NCBI RefSeq assembly: GCF_001038505.1
Contig: NZ_LDPY01000001.1
Span: 2,108,001 to 2,172,000 of the forward strand
DNA length: 64,000 bases
DNA from: Puniceibacterium sp. IMCC21224
GTDB lineage: Bacteria; Pseudomonadota; Alphaproteobacteria; Rhodobacterales; Rhodobacteraceae
Reading direction: 5' to 3'
In this document: positions 16,836-24,266 of the stretch, piece after piece
How the letters are laid out: every line of letters starts with the position of its first letter
Position numbering within the stretch: the first letter of the stretch is position 1
Program-made: the position numbers and the translations under genes
Notes under the pieces: model-generated
What the model saw: the letters and a program-made list of their open reading frames with translations, nothing else
Database searches by the model: none
What the model was told of the DNA's origin: nothing

Positions 16836-18068
16836 TTATTGATCTGTCGATCTGACCGGACGCAGTCCAGCGGCGCGTTCGGCTTTCAACAGGTACAGCA
16901 TAAGAATGAGCGCGGCACAGACTTCGACGAACACACCCACGGCCAGCGGCAACGGTGTGCCGTCGAACATCAACCCGACCGGCACCGAAAGCATCACCGC
17001 CGCAACTGTCGAAATCGCGCCAGTGACGCTGGCTGCCATACCGGCGATGTGGCCCATTGGCTCCATCGCCATGGCATTGAGATTGCCGATGGTCATCCCG
17101 GCCTGAAAGAACAGCGATGCCTGCCAAACGACAAAAACAGCAAAGAACAGCGTTCCCTGCGCCCCGGCCAGTTCAAAGGTAATCATAAGTGTGGTGATGA
17201 CCAACTGAACCGCCAGCATCACCGTCACCAACAACCGCATGCCCAGGCGCATCACCAACAACGCATTTAGAAAGCTTGCCGAACTCGCTGCAATGGCGAT
17301 ACCGCCAAACCACAGGGGAAAGCTCTCGGCCCGTCCAAAAGTCACATCAAAGATCTGCTGGGTCGACGAGATCATCGAGAACAGCATGCCAAAGCTAAGC
17401 GACTGGACCGCGATCGACAGCCGCACGGTTGGATGCGACAGCATCTCGCGCACCGCGCCGGTCAGAGTTGACAGGCGGAACGGGCGTCGGTTTTCAGGCG
17501 CCAGCGTTTCGGGCAGGCGGATCATGAACCACAATGTGCTGATGATCGCAAAGACGACAAACGCGACAAACACAGCGCGCCAGCCGGAATAAGCAATGAT
17601 CACAGCGCCCATGCTGGGCGCAAGCGCCGGAACCAGCGTGAAGATGATCATCACAAACGACATGATGCGCGCCATGCTGCGACCGTCAAACAGGTCACGG
17701 ATGATCGCCAGCGCCACCACCCGGGGTCCCGCAGCACCCAGCCCCTGAACCACCCGCGCTGCCAGCATCACCTCAAGGCTCTGGGCCTGCGAGGCAACCA
17801 GCGCCGCCACGATGTAGATCGCCACACCGGCGAGCACGACAGGTTTGCGCCCGAAGGTGTCGGACAAGGGACCGGTGAAGAATGTGCCGACGCCCATGCC
17901 CAGCATGAAACTGGTGATGACCAGCTGCGCGGCGTTCAGGTTGTTGGGTGACAGCGTGGCACCGATCGCAGGCAGAGCAGGCAGCATCGAATCGATGGAA
18001 AAGGCAATGGTTGCGAACATCATCGCGATCAGCGCGATGAATTCCGTGCGGCTCATGCTTAGCGGCAT
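16836..18068 (-). CDS. Bcr/CflA-type multidrug efflux MFS transporter
   Basis: The 410-residue protein has 12 hydrophobic segments and the motifs of the drug:proton antiporter 12-span MFS group: FSIDSMLPALPAIG at helix 1, the loop 2-3 motif GPLSDTFGRKPVVLAG, and RVVQGLGAAGPRV in helix 4. The family includes Bcr, CflA and similar exporters; the natural substrate cannot be told from sequence. The ATG at 18068 (MPLSMSRTE) gives the standard short cytoplasmic N-terminus. It stands alone, upstream of icd on the same strand but separated by 266 bases. Confidence 0.88.
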   Translation of the reverse strand: MPLSMSRTEFIALIAMMFATIAFSIDSMLPALPAIGATLSPNNLNAAQLVITSFMLGMGVGTFFTGPLSDTFGRKPVVLAGVAIYIVAALVASQAQSLEVMLAARVVQGLGAAGPRVVALAIIRDLFDGRSMARIMSFVMIIFTLVPALAPSMGAVIIAYSGWRAVFVAFVVFAIISTLWFMIRLPETLAPENRRPFRLSTLTGAVREMLSHPTVRLSIAVQSLSFGMLFSMISSTQQIFDVTFGRAESFPLWFGGIAIAASSASFLNALLVMRLGMRLLVTVMLAVQLVITTLMITFELAGAQGTLFFAVFVVWQASLFFQAGMTIGNLNAMAMEPMGHIAGMAASVTGAISTVAAVMLSVPVGLMFDGTPLPLAVGVFVEVCAALILMLYLLKAERAAGLRPVRSTDQ

Positions 18069-18301
18069 CTGAACTCTTTCGTTTAGTATGATCGCGGCGT
18101 AGCACGCTTGACCCGCCCGAGCCAGTGAACCCGGCTGTGCGAAATTGCACAAATGCACCCGCATCACCGCACCGGTGCAGGGTCATACGGCGTTGAAGTG
18201 TAATATTATGAATGGGTTAAGTGGCCGCTCATGCGCGGCCGCTACATGCCAGCAACATTATGCATGGCTGCTATTCAAAAACCGCATGGCTGGATTTCGG
18301 T

Positions 18302-18946
18302 TCAACCGGGGTTTTCGGCCCCGGCGCGCAGTTCCTTGATCACCTTGAGCCACAATTCCGTGGGTTGCGCCCCCGGCACCGCGTGCTGACCGGCAACGAT
18401 AAAGGTCGGGACAGACTGAATGCCCATGTTGCGTGCCGCCGCATCGCGACCCTGGATCGCCTCGCGGTCCGCATCGGTTCCAAGCAAACGCATAATCACC
18501 GACGCATCCAGCCCGGCACCATCCGCGATATCGCCCAGCACTTCGACGTCGCCAATGTCGCGGCCATCATTGAAATAGGCGCGGAACAAGGCGGACACCA
18601 CGGCGGTCTGGCGACCTTCGATCCCGGCCCAATGGATCAGGCGGTGAGCGTCCAGCGTATTGGGGGTCCGCCCGATATTGTCGAGCTTGAGATTCAGGCC
18701 CGCCTTTTCGCCATGCTGGACCACCGGCAGGTAGGCCTGTACCGCCTCTTCCTTGCCGCCGAACTTGCCCTCAAGATAGGCGCGTCGATCCATTCCACCG
18801 GCCGGCATCTCGGGGTTCAGCTGAAAGGGCTGCCATTCGATGATAAAGGGGTGATCCGGTACCTGCTCAAGCGCGCGGTCAAGATAGGTCTTGCCGATAT
18901 AGCACCAGGGGCAGATCGGGTCGGACATGATGACAAGTTTGACCAT
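18302..18946 (-). CDS. DsbA family oxidoreductase, FrnE-like
   Basis: The 214-residue protein has a thioredoxin-like fold with an insertion of helices and a CPWC active site at residues 12-15 (SDPICPWCYIGK), which is typical of the FrnE subgroup of DsbA-like proteins. The cis-Pro loop is SVPTFIVAG near residue 178. There is no signal peptide, so it acts in the cytoplasm, probably in redox-stress or polyketide-type chemistry as in other FrnE proteins. The ATG at 18946 has upstream AAGGCCC. It is separated by 81 bases from the acyl-CoA synthetase gene upstream on the same strand and could be co-transcribed with it. Confidence 0.88.
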   Translation of the reverse strand: MVKLVIMSDPICPWCYIGKTYLDRALEQVPDHPFIIEWQPFQLNPEMPAGGMDRRAYLEGKFGGKEEAVQAYLPVVQHGEKAGLNLKLDNIGRTPNTLDAHRLIHWAGIEGRQTAVVSALFRAYFNDGRDIGDVEVLGDIADGAGLDASVIMRLLGTDADREAIQGRDAAARNMGIQSVPTFIVAGQHAVPGAQPTELWLKVIKELRAGAENPG

Positions 18947-19027
18947 TGGGTCGGGCCTTTCAACAGAATTTCGCCTGTCTAGCAGGGTCGGGCGGGCTTT
19001 GCGACCGCTGGGTTTTGGATCATTGGA

Positions 19028-20536
19028 TCAGTTAGGCAACAACGGGCGCAGCGCGCGGCGCAAGAGTTTGCCATTCGGATTGCGCGGCAGCGTGTCGAGA
19101 TGGACAAACATGCGCGGCTGTTTGTAACGCGCTAGCCGATCAGCGGCCCACGCGGTCAAAACATTGTCGGGAATGGGCGCGGGGCCGGTGTAAAAGGCGG
19201 CAATCAGGCCCACATCTGCTTTGACTTCGACTTCGGTCACGCCGACTTCGGTGATATCGGGATGGGTCAGCAAGGCGGCCTCGACCTCAATCGGCGAGAC
19301 ACGATAGCCGCCGGCATTCATCATGTCATCATCGCGACCCAGATAGGTGATCTGATCGGACGGCAGCATGACGCCCTGATCGCCGGTGATAAACCAATCG
19401 CCTTGGAATTTCGCTGCGGTCTCTTCTGGGGCACCGACATAGCCCAGCATCAGCCCGGGATCGTCACGATGAATCGCGATGGTTCCGGGCTCTCCGCGTG
19501 GGACGGGGCCATCGAGACCAAGGATGGCCACCCGGCGCCCTGGTTGCGGACGTCCCAACGCACCCTCGTCGGCTGGAAACTCGGGTGATGCCGACAGGAA
19601 AGTCGAACACTCGGACATGCCAAATGCCTCGAATATCTGGGTGCCTGTGGCATTTTCCCAGGCATAGCGCAGGGTCAGGGATAGCTTTTCGCCAGCGGCC
19701 AGCCCGTGGCGCAGATACGGCAATGATCCCGTCGGATGCTTGAGGATATTTCGGTAAACGCCTGGTGCAGCGGCAAATATACTGACTTTGTGATCATGTA
19801 GCAGCGGCGCAATAGACGCGTGATCGACGCCCGCTGCAGGGATCAGTGCGGTGGCCCCCATGGTCCAGGGGTCCATTAGCCCGGTTCCCAGCGTATAAGT
19901 CCAGTTGAACGCGCCCGCATGCAGCAGGCGGTCGGAGTCTGACAATCCATACCACCCCCGCATCATCATTTGCCGCGCCCAGATTGCACGGTGAGCATGA
20001 CCAACAGCACGCGGCCGCCCCGAGGTGCCAGAGGTGTAGATGATGTAGGCCAGCCGGTCGGGATCACCCATAGCGTAGTCTGCGGGCGGCAGATTCCGCC
20101 AGCCAGCCATGGTTGCTGTGTCGTAGACCGGGCAGTCTGTTGGCGGGCAGGGTACACCGGCACCCACCAGGATTGCGGCAGGGTCCAGGGCCTGCACCAT
20201 GGCGGCGACTTCGGTTTCGGTCAGTTGCGAGGATGTCGGAACCGGTACGATTCCGGCGGCGATGGCCCCTAGATAGGCGACTGGAAAATCGACGGTATTC
20301 CCCAGCCGCATCAACAGGATATCGCCAGGTTTCAATCCGGATTTCAAAAGCCCGGTTGCGGTGCCCCTCACAGCGGTTTCCAGCTCGTCGTAGCGCCAGT
20401 TTTCGGCGTTGCCCGGCTGGACCACAGACAGCGCAACCTTGTCGGGCAGCGCTTTGGCCCGGCCAAGAACATGCGCGGCCAGATTAAAGGGGGACGGGCA
20501 GGGCGCGGATGCGCCATTATCAAACAGGGACAACAT
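19028..20536 (-). CDS. Acyl-CoA synthetase (AMP-forming, class I adenylate-forming enzyme)
   Basis: The 502-residue protein activates a carboxylic acid to acyl-adenylate and then to acyl-CoA. Core motifs are visible: the P-loop-like YTSGTSGRPRAVGHAHRA (Arg in place of the usual Lys), FGMSECSTF, WFITGDQG, the hinge GRDDDMMNAGGYRVSP and the C-terminal PNGKLLRR with the catalytic Lys. Within the superfamily it resembles the benzoate-CoA ligase and medium-chain branches, but the substrate is not determined. The ATG at 20536 (MLSLFDNG) is a better start than the one 12 codons upstream. An XRE-cupin regulator lies at 23154-23777, but an accessory cassette separates the two. Confidence 0.9.
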   Translation of the reverse strand: MLSLFDNGASAPCPSPFNLAAHVLGRAKALPDKVALSVVQPGNAENWRYDELETAVRGTATGLLKSGLKPGDILLMRLGNTVDFPVAYLGAIAAGIVPVPTSSQLTETEVAAMVQALDPAAILVGAGVPCPPTDCPVYDTATMAGWRNLPPADYAMGDPDRLAYIIYTSGTSGRPRAVGHAHRAIWARQMMMRGWYGLSDSDRLLHAGAFNWTYTLGTGLMDPWTMGATALIPAAGVDHASIAPLLHDHKVSIFAAAPGVYRNILKHPTGSLPYLRHGLAAGEKLSLTLRYAWENATGTQIFEAFGMSECSTFLSASPEFPADEGALGRPQPGRRVAILGLDGPVPRGEPGTIAIHRDDPGLMLGYVGAPEETAAKFQGDWFITGDQGVMLPSDQITYLGRDDDMMNAGGYRVSPIEVEAALLTHPDITEVGVTEVEVKADVGLIAAFYTGPAPIPDNVLTAWAADRLARYKQPRMFVHLDTLPRNPNGKLLRRALRPLLPN

Positions 20537-20638
20537 GGCCCGAGGATTACGCGGCGCAGAGCGCCGAGGCAAGGCAGAGCGGACAGTTGGTAGTGGGGCA
20601 GTTTGAAATCCAGCGTTGAAAATTCGTCAACTCAAAAT

Positions 20639-20651
20639 TTGCATGATGCAA
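20639..20651. promoter_or_regulatory. Perfect palindrome upstream of a small cassette gene
   Basis: TTGCATGATGCAA is a perfect 13-base palindrome 24 bases before the start at 20675. Its position fits an operator for that gene. Confidence 0.35.
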
Positions 20652-20674
20652 GAACAAGGCTTACATTTGCAGGT

Positions 20675-20896
20675 ATGACAGACAAACCCAAGAGACCCCG
20701 CGACGCCAATCAGCTTGCCAAGTTCATTTTGGACGTGGCGACGGGTGAGGTTGAAGATAAGACGCCTGAAAAATCCGAAGCCCAGAGCCTTGGGGGAAAG
20801 AAGGGAGCAAAGATTAGGACCAGCAATCTATCTCCGTCTCAGAGGTCAGATATAGCTAAAAAGGCTGCGAACACCCGCTGGGGAAATGACGACTAA
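20675..20896 (+). CDS. Small basic protein of a family often seen in accessory DNA
   Basis: The 73-residue protein is highly charged. It starts MTDKPKRPRDANQLAKFILD and ends with a Lys-rich segment around GGKKGAKIRTSNLSPSQRSD and AKKAANTRWG. I recall a widespread family with this DANQLAK...VDIATGE...LGGKKGG...AKKAA layout, sometimes labelled histone H1-like or RNA-binding, but without a proven role. The ATG at 20675 has an AGG five bases upstream; upstream in-frame codons do not look like the family. Its stop abuts the stop of the convergent DUF7689 gene with no spacer. The basic composition would suit nucleic-acid binding; that is inference. Confidence 0.65.
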   Translation: MTDKPKRPRDANQLAKFILDVATGEVEDKTPEKSEAQSLGGKKGAKIRTSNLSPSQRSDIAKKAANTRWGNDD

Positions 20897-21352
20897 CTAT
20901 TGTGGACGAGACATGAAGAAAGCAATCGATCCGTAGCTACCCGCAGAAGTATCATTCAAGCAGTGCTCTGTGTGACTGATATCGAATGATTGCCCTAACT
21001 TGCTACTCCACACGTCGGGGGCGATCAGCTTAGCGGCATGCGTGGGCAGGTTTTTTAAATGAAAAATTGCTATTTTCTCACTCGCCTCGTCATAATCGCC
21101 CCCCGCGCAAAGCGTGAATCCAAGTGTTTCAAAAGCTGATTGAAATACCGGTAGCGTTGGGAGCCGTATAACATTCGCTGGCCAATACTGTAGGCCCAAA
21201 GAATCTGGCCACCACCATCGTGTTTCGTCGCCAGCCGCGTAGGCAATGCAGTTATATGTGGAAGTCTGTGGACTTGTAATGGTCGCTGCATTTTGAATAT
21301 TTGGAAAGTTAACCCTCAGAATATCGGCGTGAGATTTACCTATTGTGGTCAT
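20897..21352 (-). CDS. DUF7689-like protein of unknown function
   Basis: The 151-residue protein has the pattern YNCIAYAAGDETRWWWPDS followed by YWP, and a C-terminal SKLGQSFDISHTEHCLN then GSYGSIAFF. I recall this Cys-His-Trp pattern (NCIAWAAGD...RWWWP) from a family now called DUF7689, whose activity is unknown. The conserved NCIAYAAG and the later His could form a Cys-His centre like that of NlpC/P60-type folds; this is inference only. The start at 21352 lies within the end of the gene at 21336-21719, overlapping by 17 bases, so translation is probably coupled. Base composition is AT-richer than in the flanking housekeeping genes. Confidence 0.65.
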   Translation of the reverse strand: MTTIGKSHADILRVNFPNIQNAATITSPQTSTYNCIAYAAGDETRWWWPDSLGLQYWPANVIRLPTLPVFQSAFETLGFTLCAGGDYDEASEKIAIFHLKNLPTHAAKLIAPDVWSSKLGQSFDISHTEHCLNDTSAGSYGSIAFFMSRPQ

Positions 21353-21719
21353 GCCAATCCAGCCAAGATTCCGTCATTTTCAAAATATTACCAGCACTAT
21401 TTGGCGGCATTGGATTTTCTCCAGTTATTAAACACAAAGCCGCTACCAGAAAATCAGGGCGCTTTTTAAGCTCATCAATGATAAGTGGTATTACAACATC
21501 GCCCATTGCAACGATTTCTTTAAAAGAGGCATTATTAATAATCTCATCCGCAGAAGATGAAATCATAGTCTCAAACCTCCATTTTCGTAGCGACGCATAA
21601 AAATTAGAGCGATAATCCGAACTGCTAGGTGAGTATCGAGCATACGCCCGCGAAGAAAACTGCGCGGGCGTTCCCGAGTAACGACCTGAAGTCCCTGAAT
21701 CCCTCAAGTTACTTTTCAT
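21336..21719 (-). CDS. Unknown protein, possibly helical-repeat (HEAT-like)
   Basis: The 127-residue protein begins with a polar, Ser/Tyr-rich segment (residues 1-42) and continues with a helical region containing SADEIINNASFKEIVAMGD, VIPLIIDELKKRPDFLVAAL and LITGENPMPP, ending in a Trp-rich helix (WLDWHDHNR). The pattern looks like a short armadillo/HEAT-type protein family that I have seen without functional annotation. Its ATG overlaps the stop of the upstream gene by four bases (ATGA), and its own end overlaps the DUF7689 gene by 17 bases, so the three form one translationally coupled unit. No membrane segment or catalytic motif is visible. Confidence 0.6.
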   Translation of the reverse strand: MKSNLRDSGTSGRYSGTPAQFSSRAYARYSPSSSDYRSNFYASLRKWRFETMISSSADEIINNASFKEIVAMGDVVIPLIIDELKKRPDFLVAALCLITGENPMPPNSAGNILKMTESWLDWHDHNR

Positions 21720-22066
21720 GTTTCTCCACCTCTATTTTTTAGTTCTTTTACCTGGCTAGATAGCCATTCTATCATGGCTTCTGCGGTCTGTAGGTCAAGA
21801 AAAACATCAGCAGACATTTCTCTTACTATTGAATCTCTAGATTGAACTTCCACTAACTCGCCGAGCTCTCCCGATTCAGAAATCTTGTAAGTTAGCCTGC
21901 GCGGTATTGCTGGTCTTTCTGAATAAATTGCCATGTGGATGCGTCCCGACGGCGTTATCCCACCTATGACCCCATCCGCTCTCAGCGACTGGAAGTTCGG
22001 AGTTTTTAGATAGTCGAATGCAACTACCGGTTGCTCTGGGTCAAAGTTTTTCGGCTCGTCAGCCAT
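21716..22066 (-). CDS. Unknown small protein, first gene of the coupled cassette
   Basis: The 116-residue protein contains FDYLKTPNFQSLRADGVIGG, then SGRIHMAIYSERPAIPRRL, and ends in a Lys/Glu-rich helix (EWLSSQVKELKNRGGE). The layout, a beta-rich core with a closing amphipathic helix around VFLDLQTAEAMIEWL, recalls DUF3467-type proteins, but I cannot confirm it. The ATG at 22066 (MADEPK) is preceded by only a modest ribosome site; an in-frame start 18 codons upstream adds a hydrophobic stretch and is less likely. It is the first gene of three overlapping genes that run leftward and lie next to an IS1-type transposase that runs the other way. Confidence 0.6.
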   Translation of the reverse strand: MADEPKNFDPEQPVVAFDYLKTPNFQSLRADGVIGGITPSGRIHMAIYSERPAIPRRLTYKISESGELGELVEVQSRDSIVREMSADVFLDLQTAEAMIEWLSSQVKELKNRGGET

Positions 22067-22200
22067 CTTTACCTGCCACCAAAATGCCCCCCCCACGATC
22101 AACGTGTATCCATCTAACACTAAGATTCGATTGATAGCAATAGAATTTCAAAATGACCCTTATGCTTGACTATCATTGCATTGGCTACTAAATAGAACCT

Positions 22201-23103
22201 ATGAGAAAATTGGACACCAAAACCCGCGCCCTGATCATCCGCCTCTTGGTGGAAGGTAACTCCATCCGCGCCACGACGCGGATTGCTGACGTGTCCAAGA
22301 ACACCGTCACCAAGTTGCTTGAGGATGCCGGGAAAGCCTGCGCTGTCTACCATGACGCAAACGTGCGCAACGTCGCAGCTAAGCATGTGCAGGCCGATGA
22401 AATCTGGGCGTTCTGCTATGCCAAAGCTCGCAACGTGGCTGACGCAAAAGCAGCACCTTCCGACGCGGGCGATATCTGGACTTGGACCGCTATGGACCGG
22501 GATAGCAAGCTGATGATTTCCTACACCGTTGGGGATCGCTCGCAGGGCACGGCGCGCGAGTTCATGTTTGATCTTGCATCGCGCCTCGCAAACCGCATCC
22601 AACTGACCACAGACGGCCACGGCGGCTATCTAAAGGCCGTCACAGACGCATTCTCGGGCGAAGTGGACTATGCCATGCTGATCAAGCAATACGGCGATCC
22701 GACCGGAACCAAGGGTCACGAGCGCAAGTATTCCCCCGCCGAATGTACCGGCGCAATCAAAGAGGCGATCTTTGGAAAGCCTGACATGGCCGAAGTCGGC
22801 ACCAGCCATATCGAGCGCCAAAATCTGACAATGCGCATGGGTATGCGCCGCTTCACACGCCTGACTAACGCTTTTAGCAAAAAGGCAGAGAACCACGCTT
22901 ACGCAGTTGCTTTGCATTTTATGCACTACAACTTCTGCCGGGTTCACAAGACACTTCGCATGACGCCTGCAATGGCTGCAAACGTGACTGATCGCCTTTG
23001 GGATGTTGAGGATATTGTTGCACTGGTCGAAAAGGCAGAGGCGGAAGCGACACAGAAAAAGCGCGGCCCCTACAAGCCCCGCAAGAAAACGATTTCAGAG
23101 TGA
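22201..23103 (+). mobile_element. IS1-type transposase, single-ORF form
   Basis: The 300-residue protein has an N-terminal helix-turn-helix (about residues 8-45, with IRATTRIADVSKNTVTKLL) and a DDE-type core with the acidic triad in VQADEIWAF, TTDGHGGYL and SHIERQNLTM. The segment RMGMRRFTRLTNAFSKK is characteristic of the IS1-like transposases encoded by one uninterrupted frame, without the frameshift of classical IS1. The end is Lys-rich (KKRGPYKPRKK). The gene looks intact. I could not find convincing terminal inverted repeats or a target duplication: the right boundary may lie near CACTACC at about 23104-23111 and the left boundary near 22180. It sits between the unknown cassette and the XRE regulator. 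Confidence 0.8.
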
Positions 23104-23153
23104 CCCACTACCGGACAGTTGCAAGGATAGAGGCGCGGCCCTATAGCAGCGTC

Positions 23154-23777
23154 ATGACGGAACGTGACCCTAAAACCCTGATCACCATCGCCCGCTCGTC
23201 GGGGGGCGAAGAGGCGGGCGAGCCGCTGAACCTCGGCACCCGGGTGCGCGAGCTGCGTAAGGCGCGTGACTGGACGCTTGAACAAGCGGCAAAGCGGGCC
23301 GGGTTGGCACGATCAACGCTGTCGAAAATCGAAAATGGTCAGATGTCGCCAACCTATGACGCACTCAAGAAGCTGGCGACGGGGTTGCAGATCTCGGTGC
23401 CGCAACTGTTCACGCCGCCGCAGCGCGAACAGGTGAATGGACGGCTGGCCGTGACCAAGGCCGGGGCGGGGGCGCAGCATGCCACCACGACCTATGAACA
23501 CGAGCTGCTGGCCGAAACTCTGACCAAAAAGCAGATGCTGCCGTATCGCGCGAGGGTCCGCGCCAGATCCGTCGATGAATTTGACGGCTGGGTGCGCCAT
23601 GATGGCGAGGAGTTTCTGTTCGTGCTGACCGGGGTGATCCGGCTGTATACCGAATTTTATGAACCGATCGAGATGCGGCGCGGCGACAGCGCCTATTACG
23701 ATGCCACCATGGGCCATAACGTGGTTTCAGTCAGCGATGACGACGCCAATATTCTTTGGGTGACATCCCTGACGTGA
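23154..23777 (+). CDS. XRE family transcriptional regulator with cupin sensor domain
   Basis: The 207-residue protein has an N-terminal Cro/CI helix-turn-helix (about residues 26-82, with VRELRKARDWTLEQAAKRAG and LARSTLSKIENGQMSPTYDA) and a C-terminal double-stranded beta-helix cupin (about 130-205, with HDGEEFLFVLTGVIRLY and RRGDSAYYDATMGH). Such proteins sense a small molecule through the cupin and usually control a nearby catabolic or CoA-ligase gene. The acyl-CoA synthetase at 19028-20536 may be its original neighbour, now separated by about 2.6 kb of accessory DNA; that is inference. The ATG at 23154 (MTERDP) is preferred to an upstream frame that begins inside the transposase. Confidence 0.88.
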   Translation: MTERDPKTLITIARSSGGEEAGEPLNLGTRVRELRKARDWTLEQAAKRAGLARSTLSKIENGQMSPTYDALKKLATGLQISVPQLFTPPQREQVNGRLAVTKAGAGAQHATTTYEHELLAETLTKKQMLPYRARVRARSVDEFDGWVRHDGEEFLFVLTGVIRLYTEFYEPIEMRRGDSAYYDATMGHNVVSVSDDDANILWVTSLT

Positions 23778-23790
23778 TCCGGACGATGCG

Positions 23791-24024
23791 TTAGCGCGAA
23801 GGCGCGTCACTGTCGTGTTGTGCGAGGCTTTCGACGAACAGCCAGTCGTCCAATTCCTGCTCAGCCTCAAACGCGGTAAGGCGCTGACACTGGGCCAGAT
23901 GGCGGCTCAGATCAGGTCGGTTCTTGGGTGGGGTGCGCAGGGCTTTTCGATCCAGATTGGGAAAACGCTGCTGTAACCGCCCCAGTCGGGCGGTCCAGTT
24001 TTCAGTGATCTCGGTCCAGGTCAT
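23791..24024 (-). CDS. Small conserved-looking protein of unknown function
   Basis: The 77-residue protein starts MTWTEITENWTARLGRLQQ and has a second helical part with FEAEQELDDWLFVESLAQ. The first part vaguely recalls the CsbD stress-protein N-terminus (W-E-I-x-x-N-W), and I have seen similar small proteins in roseobacters, but the function is unknown. The ATG at 24024 is preceded by GGAACGCCTGC. Its stop lies 13 bases from the stop of the convergent XRE regulator gene. Confidence 0.55.
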   Translation of the reverse strand: MTWTEITENWTARLGRLQQRFPNLDRKALRTPPKNRPDLSRHLAQCQRLTAFEAEQELDDWLFVESLAQHDSDAPSR

Positions 24025-24145
24025 GGCAGGCGTTCCCCTAAACACCTATGGCTGAGTCCTACGATGCCGCAGAATCAGGTATCTGAAAACCCGGTACTAA
24101 AGGTGTAGTCCCAAATTTTGCCGTTTTCTGACAACTCTTGGCCCA

Positions 24146-24259
24146 TCACAGGCTGCGCTGCACCGTTCGCGCCGCCCCCGAGATGTCCTGACCCAACCCG
24201 TCAATCGTGCCACATCCTGCCATAAACAGCAGACATCCAATCGTTAGTATCGTTTTCAT
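24146..24259 (-). CDS. Entericidin A/B family lipoprotein
   Basis: This 37-codon gene is easily missed because of its size. It reads MKTILTIGCLLFMAGCGTID followed by a short helix (GLGQDISGAARTVQRSL). The first 16 residues are a lipoprotein signal peptide with lipobox MAGC at residues 13-16, so Cys16 would be lipid-modified after cleavage. The remaining polar, amphipathic helix with the pattern G-x-G-x-D-x-x-x-A-A is typical of the entericidin family, small stress-linked membrane lipoproteins. The ATG at 24259 is preceded by AGGCAGGA. It lies only 7 bases from the stop of the peptide-binding protein gene upstream on the same strand, so the two may be co-transcribed. Confidence 0.8.
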   Translation of the reverse strand: MKTILTIGCLLFMAGCGTIDGLGQDISGAARTVQRSL

Positions 24260-24266
24260 TCCTGCC

